From assembly GCA_949949005.1 (NCBI GenBank), contig CATLHM010000005.1:62001-126000 (forward strand): DNA of 64,000 bases, in the 5' to 3' direction. How positions within the stretch are numbered: position 1 is the first letter of the stretch; the number at the start of each line of letters is the position of its first letter. This stretch comes from an uncultured Lachnospiraceae bacterium (lineage in GTDB: Bacteria > Bacillota > Clostridia > Lachnospirales > Lachnospiraceae). The translations under genes were made by a program, and so were the position numbers. The notes under the pieces were generated by a model, which saw nothing but the letters and a program-made list of their open reading frames with translations, was not told where the DNA came from and did not search any database. Below are positions 58,548-64,000 of this stretch, in pieces.

Positions 58548-58609
58548 CTTGTCCTCCTTTCATTGCTGTTTTAATCCAAATTACTCCCAAAACTATCCTC
58601 AATCATAAT

Positions 58610-60415
58610 CTAATAAGGCATTTCATACCATTGCTTCTGGGATTGAAAAAGACGTACATATTCCCCATTTTCTTCCATTAACTGGCTGTGCGTCCCCAAT
58701 CCCACCAGCCGCCCCTTTTTGAGGACGGCGATTTTATCGGCGATTTTGACCGCCCCCAGCCGATGGGTAATTAATACCGCTGTCCTCTCTTTTGTTATCT
58801 GGGCAAACTTTTCATAAAGATATGCCTCTTCATAAGGATCAATGGCAGAAGTGGGCTCATCCAAAATAATAAACCTGCTTTCCCGATAAAGGCTCCGGGC
58901 GATGGCTATCCTCTGCCATTCCCCTCCCGAAAGGTCAACGCCTCCAAATTCCCGCGACAGCATCGTGTCCAGAGATTGGGGGAACCGTGACACATCGTCT
59001 GTCCTGACGCCTACCTCATCCGCAATAGCCGTTAAAATATCATCTGTGGCAGGGCGGTTCTTTTGGCTGATATTGATATTATCCCGCAATGGCATCTGAT
59101 ACCTTTGGAAATTCTGAAAAGCCGCGGAGATATTAACAGCAGGACAATTCCCACCAGACTCATCCAAACCATAGGTGATTTTTCCCTCGGTAGGCGGATA
59201 CAGTCCGCAAAGCACCTTGGCAAGTGTGGATTTACCCGAACCGTTCTCACCTACAATCGCCAGCGTTTCACCCTTCCTGATTGTAAGCGATATCCCCTTC
59301 AATGCAAAGTCCGTGCTGTTGGGGTAGATAAAACCAACCTTTTCCAGGGTGATATCGGAAAAAGGAAGTTTATCCCCACCTTCCTTTTTCTCTTCAGGCA
59401 GGGCCATAAAATCCAGATAATTGTGGATAGAGCCATAGTTTGAGGCCAGCCGGGCAATATGGCCGCAAACCACTTCCTCCATCAAAGAATACAGTTTCCC
59501 TATGGAAGCGAATACGGCGGTAAATGCCCCGATCGAGATGTCACCGCCCATCAGGGAGGAAAACAGTAAATACAGGATTCCGGAATATCCGGCCACAGTA
59601 AAAAGACGCATGCATAATTCTGTCATATTCGCTTTGAGAGTCGCCTTAAATGTCAGTTTTTGCAGCAGCCCAAGGGTTTCCATGAACATCTTGTGGAAAA
59701 AGGGGAAAGCGCCCAGCTGTCTGGTTTCCTTAAAATATTCCCGGTTCACAATACACCCTTCATAATAGGTATTCTGCCTCCTCACAGGGGCTGCCTCATC
59801 CTCCAGCCTTGACAGTGCCTTCGTCCGGACTAATTGGATGGCCATGACCGGCAGGAACACTAGGACAATCGAAACAGCCAATATGGGATTTAAGGAAAAT
59901 AAATAGCTTCCCATGAAAAAATAGTATGGCACATAAAAAGCGGCTACCATCCAAAATGTGAATACAAACATGACCGCCCGGCTTTTGCCCTTTTCCGCCT
60001 TATTAATGTCATCAAGGGTTTTGGCTTCTTCATAGTACAGCGGCGAAATTCGGGAAGCCTTTTGGTGGATCTCATAACTCAGCCTGCCGTCAATGCGGTC
60101 AAGGAACATATCTGGGACAACATTCACGGCCCCGCTCAATATCTGCCCTGCAATGGATACGCATCCAAAAATTATGATGGAAACCATGACAGGTTCAAAT
60201 GAATTTTTACTTGTTATCAATCCTGCTGTTTCGTCAAACACCCTTTGCTGTAATACCGTCTCAAAGGTTAAGAGTATGCCCTGCACAATACTGAGCAGGA
60301 AATATCCCAGAAACCCAATCGGACATGCCCTAAAAACAGGTACTGCTAATTGGCAGAAAAGCGCGAGCATTCCCTTACCCTTCGTCCCCTTCTTCCCATC
60401 ACGTCCCATACTCAT
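58610..60415 (-). CDS. ABC exporter half-transporter, pair A partner 2
   Basis: About 601 residues from the ATG at 60415, which follows AGGAG at four bases; 60409 is an alternative and 60448 is too long. Membrane domain first, then Walker A GENGSGKST (about 389-397), signature LSGGEWQR, Walker B FIILDEPTSAIDP, ITHR switch. The C-terminus ends QSQKQWYEMPY, mirrored by HRQKEWYEYGT in its partner. Overlaps the partner stop by about 17 bases. Sequence resembles the left-edge pair (1254-4989) in layout. Confidence 0.88.
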   Translation of the reverse strand: MSMGRDGKKGTKGKGMLALFCQLAVPVFRACPIGFLGYFLLSIVQGILLTFETVLQQRVFDETAGLITSKNSFEPVMVSIIIFGCVSIAGQILSGAVNVVPDMFLDRIDGRLSYEIHQKASRISPLYYEEAKTLDDINKAEKGKSRAVMFVFTFWMVAAFYVPYYFFMGSYLFSLNPILAVSIVLVFLPVMAIQLVRTKALSRLEDEAAPVRRQNTYYEGCIVNREYFKETRQLGAFPFFHKMFMETLGLLQKLTFKATLKANMTELCMRLFTVAGYSGILYLLFSSLMGGDISIGAFTAVFASIGKLYSLMEEVVCGHIARLASNYGSIHNYLDFMALPEEKKEGGDKLPFSDITLEKVGFIYPNSTDFALKGISLTIRKGETLAIVGENGSGKSTLAKVLCGLYPPTEGKITYGLDESGGNCPAVNISAAFQNFQRYQMPLRDNINISQKNRPATDDILTAIADEVGVRTDDVSRFPQSLDTMLSREFGGVDLSGGEWQRIAIARSLYRESRFIILDEPTSAIDPYEEAYLYEKFAQITKERTAVLITHRLGAVKIADKIAVLKKGRLVGLGTHSQLMEENGEYVRLFQSQKQWYEMPY

Positions 60416-62207
60416 ACCACTCCTTTTGGCGGTGATACATTCCTGCATAAATGCCGTCCAGCGAAATGAGCTCTTTATGGCTGCCTGATTCCGCTACCCT
60501 GCCATCGTCAATTACCAGGATTTGATCCGCTATCTTTGCCGCGCCCAGCCTGTGGGTAATAAATACGGTAGTCTTATTTTGGCTGATCTTATGGAACAGG
60601 GAATACATACGGCTTTCCGCAACCGGATCCAAAGCCGCGGTAGGCTCGTCCAAAATAAAGACAGGGGTATCCCTATACCAGAGACGCGCTAATGCCAGCC
60701 GCTGCCACTCCCCTCCTGAAAGGTCAATATCCCCGGTTACCTTTCCCAAAGGGGTATCCAGCCCATCGGGGAAACGGCCAATGATCCCAGATAACCCAAA
60801 GGCATCCAGGCTTCTGCGGGCGCGCTCTTCGGAAAACTCATTTGCCTGTCCAAGTTTTAGATTCTGCCGGAGGGTAACTGCATATTTGCAGAAATCCTGG
60901 TAAACAACTGAAAAGACGGATCTTAGCTGTGCCGGTGAATAGGATTGCAGCGGCCTGTCATTGATGTATATTTCCCCCTCATATTGGTCGTAGAGCCCCG
61001 TCAGCAGTTTGACCACTGTAGTTTTTCCCGCACCGTTTGCACCTGCCAAGGCATAGGTCTTGCCTTTTTCCATGGTAAAAGACATATCCTTTAAAATATA
61101 CTGGTTTGTCCCTGGATAGCAAAAAGAGACATGGATGAATTTGATAGATTCCAGCGGGAATTCCGATACATCTTCCACATTCTCAAGCACATCCGGCATT
61201 GTCTCCATACCCATAACCGCTGTCAAATCCTTTAAATATTCCTTCTGCCTGGAAAGCTGCTTCATCGTATTCGCCAGTGTCCAGGACATCATCTGAACCA
61301 GGCTGAAGGAAGCTGTTACCAACCCCATAAACAACCCTGCGGACAGCTCCCCTTTCATCACCAGGTAAGCCAAAACACCTGTAATAATAAGCGAAATCAA
61401 AACGGTGATAAGGCTTGCCCCCTTCATGCGGATATAATACTTTATATTGGTTTTGAGATTAATTTTGCGGGCCGCCTCATATTTTTCCAGCCATTCCCGG
61501 TTCACCTCATCGGTAAAACCAAATACGGCCCTCTCATTTACGGCATCCCGCCCGGACAGTACTTCATGCAGATAAGAAGCCCTCCTGCTGTATTTAGCCG
61601 CCGTTACATTGGCCTGGTAAGTAGCTTTTCCCCCTTTATAAGCCAAAAACAGCAGCGGGATTGTCACCAAAAGCAGGATGATTGATACCCCCAGGGCCTT
61701 AGTCATTAAGATAATGAGAACGGAGCCCACACGGATGAAAATTTCGGCCACCCCCAGAATCAGGTTAAATCCGTTCAAAACAGAGCCAGCCGGATCCCCA
61801 CATGTACGGGAAATCAAATCCCATGCCCCGGTATCCTCTATGTAACGGTACTTTAACGAAGCCCTATGCCGCAGCATTTCTGAGTGCAGAACCTTGTTCA
61901 GCCGCATATTGGCTGTGTCATCCACAACGCCCATAACCGACCAATTCAGATAACCGTGTGCGATAAACAGCATTAATAACACCAGTGGCAGGTAAATAGA
62001 GCTCTCTGACATTTGACCATGAAAAACTGCATCCGCAGTATCAATGAACCGGGCAATGACTAACACCTGTAAGGATGGGATTAGCGCCGTAACTAACTTG
62101 TTTATAACTTTTACAATCATGTGAAAAGGAACGATTTTAAACGGGATAACGAGACAGTCCCATAATTGATACTCTTTATTCGGTTGAAGCGCTTTATACG
62201 GTTTCAT
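60399..62207 (-). CDS. ABC exporter half-transporter, pair A partner 1
   Basis: 602 residues. Membrane segments to about 320, then Walker A GANGAGKTT (about 389-397), signature LSGGEWQR, Walker B FILDEPTAALDP and an ITHR switch. No convincing ribosome site before ATG 62207 (AGGGG is 13 bases off). A candidate promoter lies at 62230-62258. First of four successive ABC half-transporter genes downstream of a GHKL/LytTR system. Peptide, lipid or drug export would all fit. Confidence 0.88.
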   Translation of the reverse strand: MKPYKALQPNKEYQLWDCLVIPFKIVPFHMIVKVINKLVTALIPSLQVLVIARFIDTADAVFHGQMSESSIYLPLVLLMLFIAHGYLNWSVMGVVDDTANMRLNKVLHSEMLRHRASLKYRYIEDTGAWDLISRTCGDPAGSVLNGFNLILGVAEIFIRVGSVLIILMTKALGVSIILLLVTIPLLFLAYKGGKATYQANVTAAKYSRRASYLHEVLSGRDAVNERAVFGFTDEVNREWLEKYEAARKINLKTNIKYYIRMKGASLITVLISLIITGVLAYLVMKGELSAGLFMGLVTASFSLVQMMSWTLANTMKQLSRQKEYLKDLTAVMGMETMPDVLENVEDVSEFPLESIKFIHVSFCYPGTNQYILKDMSFTMEKGKTYALAGANGAGKTTVVKLLTGLYDQYEGEIYINDRPLQSYSPAQLRSVFSVVYQDFCKYAVTLRQNLKLGQANEFSEERARRSLDAFGLSGIIGRFPDGLDTPLGKVTGDIDLSGGEWQRLALARLWYRDTPVFILDEPTAALDPVAESRMYSLFHKISQNKTTVFITHRLGAAKIADQILVIDDGRVAESGSHKELISLDGIYAGMYHRQKEWYEYGT

Positions 62208-62518
62208 AAGCTACTATCTACCCCTATACATTATCAACTGGCAATAATATTACACCAACACATTTTTTGACTATCACCTAAATCTTTTTTGAACGGGTGG
62301 TATCATGCTAATTTCAACACATTTAGCTTCCTTCTTCAGAACGCTGCAAGCAGGGGGGAATTAGGCCCTCGAAGGAATAAAACAATTCATCCTTAAGTAC
62401 ATATTGCTAAATTGTACAAATATATGAATAACAGGATTATATTATAATATTTATTTCTTTCCATTTCTATCCGAAATGCCTAAACGTCATTTTTTTGACC
62501 GCGAATATCTCAGCCTAC
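62208..62518. other. 311-bp intergenic region before the ABC genes
   Basis: AT-rich. Contains a candidate promoter at 62230-62258 and a TATAAT-like stretch near 62435. I looked on both strands for a small peptide precursor (AgrD- or bacteriocin-like) and found none convincing. Confidence 0.5.
62230..62258 (-). promoter_or_regulatory. Candidate promoter of the four ABC genes
   Basis: TTGGTG (62253-62258), 17-base spacer, GATAAT (62230-62235). Moderate match. Confidence 0.4.
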
Positions 62519-63805
62519 TCATCCCATATACATCGTAATATCGATCACAAAAATCTCACCCTTACACTCCCAATCCAGACACCCATGGTATTTTGCAATC
62601 ACATACCGGATGCTCCGCATTCCGATTCCATGCATCTCACCTGGATTTTTCAATGTCCTTAGCCCTGTCCTTTTAGACCACGCAGGACAACTGTTCTCCA
62701 TATGTATGGAAACTATGTTCCCCCTCTGTCCCATACAAAACCTGATCTGCTTCTCACCCGCGCATCTTTCACAGCTTTCTATGGCATTGTCCCACAGATT
62801 CCCTAATACCGCAGCCCAGTCCATATCCTCATCCTCTTTCTCCCCATTAAGCAGGCTGCCGCAATTCAGATCTACTGAAATTCCACAGGTCTGGGCATAA
62901 GCAGCCTTCTCAGAGATCAGATAATCCACCAGATGCTTTCCTGTATACTCCTGTGTACTGCCATAAGATTCACATAACCTGTCCACATACTTCCCGACCT
63001 GCTCCATCTGCCCTGCCTTAACCATCCCCTGTATTGCCAGCAGGTGATTTTTCATATCATGAAAGAGCCTCTCTTTTTCACCCATACGCAATGTTATATT
63101 TTTATAGCTCTGGGCATACAGGCTTTTCTGCATTTCCGCTAGTTCAGACATGCTCTCTGCCATACTGTGAATGTAAAAAACAATCAGTGCAAAAATAAAC
63201 AAAATACCGACAATAAACACTGCCCTCACACGGAGCCATGCCAGATTCTGCTCTTGTCTGCTTGATGACAAGACTATATCACACCCAAACAGGAGCAGAT
63301 GCTCAAAAAAAGGGAGCAGATAAACCCATTTCTCATATAGGAAAAAAGACAATCTATCTTTAAGGGCATAAACTGCCAAAAACAGACCTGTTGCAATACA
63401 TCTTGCAAAAAGATAAATGAGAATCCGTTCAAATTTCAGGGTGAACTGCTGTTCCAGCATAAAACCCGGATTATCTGTAAAAGTTCCCACGAGGATACTT
63501 GTGATCAAGTCCAGACAGTAGATCGACTCATAATAAATTGCCATCATGAAAAAGTACTGTCCTCTGCATCCAAACCGCCAAAAATAAATCAGGCTGCAAA
63601 GTCCGATACATAGCAATAAATAATGCCGCGAATACATCGCTCCGCTCCGCTGGAAAATGGTCAATGCAACAATCAATATCACACCGACCACATATACGAT
63701 CTTTTTAATGAGACTACTCTTTTTGGGAGCATAAAGCAGTCTTACCCATATAAAAGAGCCGACGATCTCAATCACTGTTATAAGAGCCTGTACTCCCTGC
63801 AACAT
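62519..63805 (-). CDS. GHKL sensor histidine kinase (AgrC-like)
   Basis: 428 residues. Six predicted membrane segments (to about 215) form the sensor. The phosphoacceptor region is KERLFHDMKNHLLAIQGM (His about 248), N-box VLGNLWDNAIESC (about 337) and glycine-rich GIGMRSIRYV (about 398). Starts two bases after the LytTR regulator stop codon. Such kinases respond to peptides. It differs from the left-edge kinase, which has no membrane sensor. Confidence 0.9.
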   Translation of the reverse strand: MLQGVQALITVIEIVGSFIWVRLLYAPKKSSLIKKIVYVVGVILIVALTIFQRSGAMYSRHYLLLCIGLCSLIYFWRFGCRGQYFFMMAIYYESIYCLDLITSILVGTFTDNPGFMLEQQFTLKFERILIYLFARCIATGLFLAVYALKDRLSFFLYEKWVYLLPFFEHLLLFGCDIVLSSSRQEQNLAWLRVRAVFIVGILFIFALIVFYIHSMAESMSELAEMQKSLYAQSYKNITLRMGEKERLFHDMKNHLLAIQGMVKAGQMEQVGKYVDRLCESYGSTQEYTGKHLVDYLISEKAAYAQTCGISVDLNCGSLLNGEKEDEDMDWAAVLGNLWDNAIESCERCAGEKQIRFCMGQRGNIVSIHMENSCPAWSKRTGLRTLKNPGEMHGIGMRSIRYVIAKYHGCLDWECKGEIFVIDITMYMG

Positions 63806-63807
63806 AC

Positions 63808-64000
63808 CTAAAACCTGCCTTTATAGTAAGAATGGATTTTCTCCCTCACCTCTGAAGTCCGGATGCTTCCGAGAGGGATCCTTTTCCCGTTTACCAGTTC
63901 AATTTCTCTGAGTTCAAACCTCTTGATCTTCTCTATATTAACGATATGTCCTCTTTCCACCAGAATAAATTGATTCTTCCCTGCCAATTCCTGAAGGATC
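63808..64000 (-). CDS. LytTR response regulator, C-terminal fragment (runs off right edge)
   Basis: 64 residues read from the edge to a TAG at 63808. The LytTR signature is clear: NQFILVERGHIVNIEKIKRF, then ELVNGKRIPLG and SEVREKIHSYY. The receiver domain lies beyond the window. It is presumably the partner of the kinase directly downstream, and a likely regulator of the ABC genes. Confidence 0.88.
   Translation of the reverse strand, partial: ILQELAGKNQFILVERGHIVNIEKIKRFELREIELVNGKRIPLGSIRTSEVREKIHSYYKGRF

Noticed and set aside
62290-62410. AgrD-like or bacteriocin precursor gene
   Set aside because: Only very short frames (for example MYLRMNCFIPSRA) without conserved leader or export motifs.

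Overview
The window looks like chromosome of a low-to-mid GC Firmicute of the Clostridia, most probably a gut Lachnospiraceae. The reasons are the long-form hibernation factor, perfect Shine-Dalgarno sites on most genes, lplABC-type oligosaccharide ABC systems with GH35 and GH51 enzymes, YesM/YesN-type and GHKL/LytTR two-component systems, DUF624 and DUF262/DUF3696 proteins. Genus cannot be fixed from the sequence alone. Almost everything is on the minus strand; only the AAA/DUF4143 ATPase and the SLC13-type permease are on the plus strand.

Layout. 1-1117: edge of a membrane protein gene, then hpf. 1254-6504: a LytTR regulator and a GHKL kinase lacking a sensor domain, followed by a heterodimeric ABC exporter pair; the leader carries four DnaA-box-like 9-mers. 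6963-10687: GH51 arabinofuranosidase and a secreted SH3b-NlpC/P60 hydrolase with a WalR-like site at its promoter. 10720-19464: AAA-ATPase_like/PD-(D/E)XK protein, trxB, an SDR reductase, metF, a small conserved-looking protein, an AlbA_2 ATP-binding protein, metY and a duplicated-domain DUF305 protein. 19591-26919: locus A, with GH35 beta-galactosidase, solute-binding lipoprotein, two permeases and a LacI regulator, and an operator-like palindrome at the promoter. 26950-29813: phosphoesterase, an orphan AbiEi-like protein between exact 59-bp repeats, and five tRNA genes (Glu, CAT-anticodon, Asp, Val, Leu).

30060-46090: locus B, a six-gene run of three alpha/beta hydrolases, an SGNH esterase, a serine hydrolase and a MATE exporter, preceded by a second lplABC set, a DUF624 protein and a YesM/YesN system, then a Nif3 protein. 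I infer that it senses, imports and trims an acylated oligosaccharide or glycoside. 46273-49691: an AT-rich three-gene cassette (DUF262, DUF3696-type ATPase, unknown protein) lying between two copies of a 70-86 bp hairpin element; this is the best candidate for an undescribed system, probably defensive. 49697-51578: a macrolide-type glycosyltransferase with its TetR regulator and palindromic operator. 51684-54348: a DUF4143 ATPase, an anion permease and a 156-bp MITE-like palindrome that supplies or abuts the stop codons of the two convergent genes. 54348-64000: a lipoprotein, four half-size ABC exporters forming two pairs, and an AgrC-like kinase with the C-terminus of its LytTR regulator at the edge.

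The window is unusually rich in short palindromic repeats: a three-copy dispersed element, a 39-bp repeat in two copies, a 63-bp unit as a triple tandem and a solo copy, a 42-bp tandem pair inside the tRNA operon, the cassette-flanking pair and the MITE-like element. Many genes have a clear sigma-A type promoter or an intrinsic terminator. Start sites were chosen by Shine-Dalgarno position and often lie inside the longest open frame. No search or computation was run; family names are from motif recognition.
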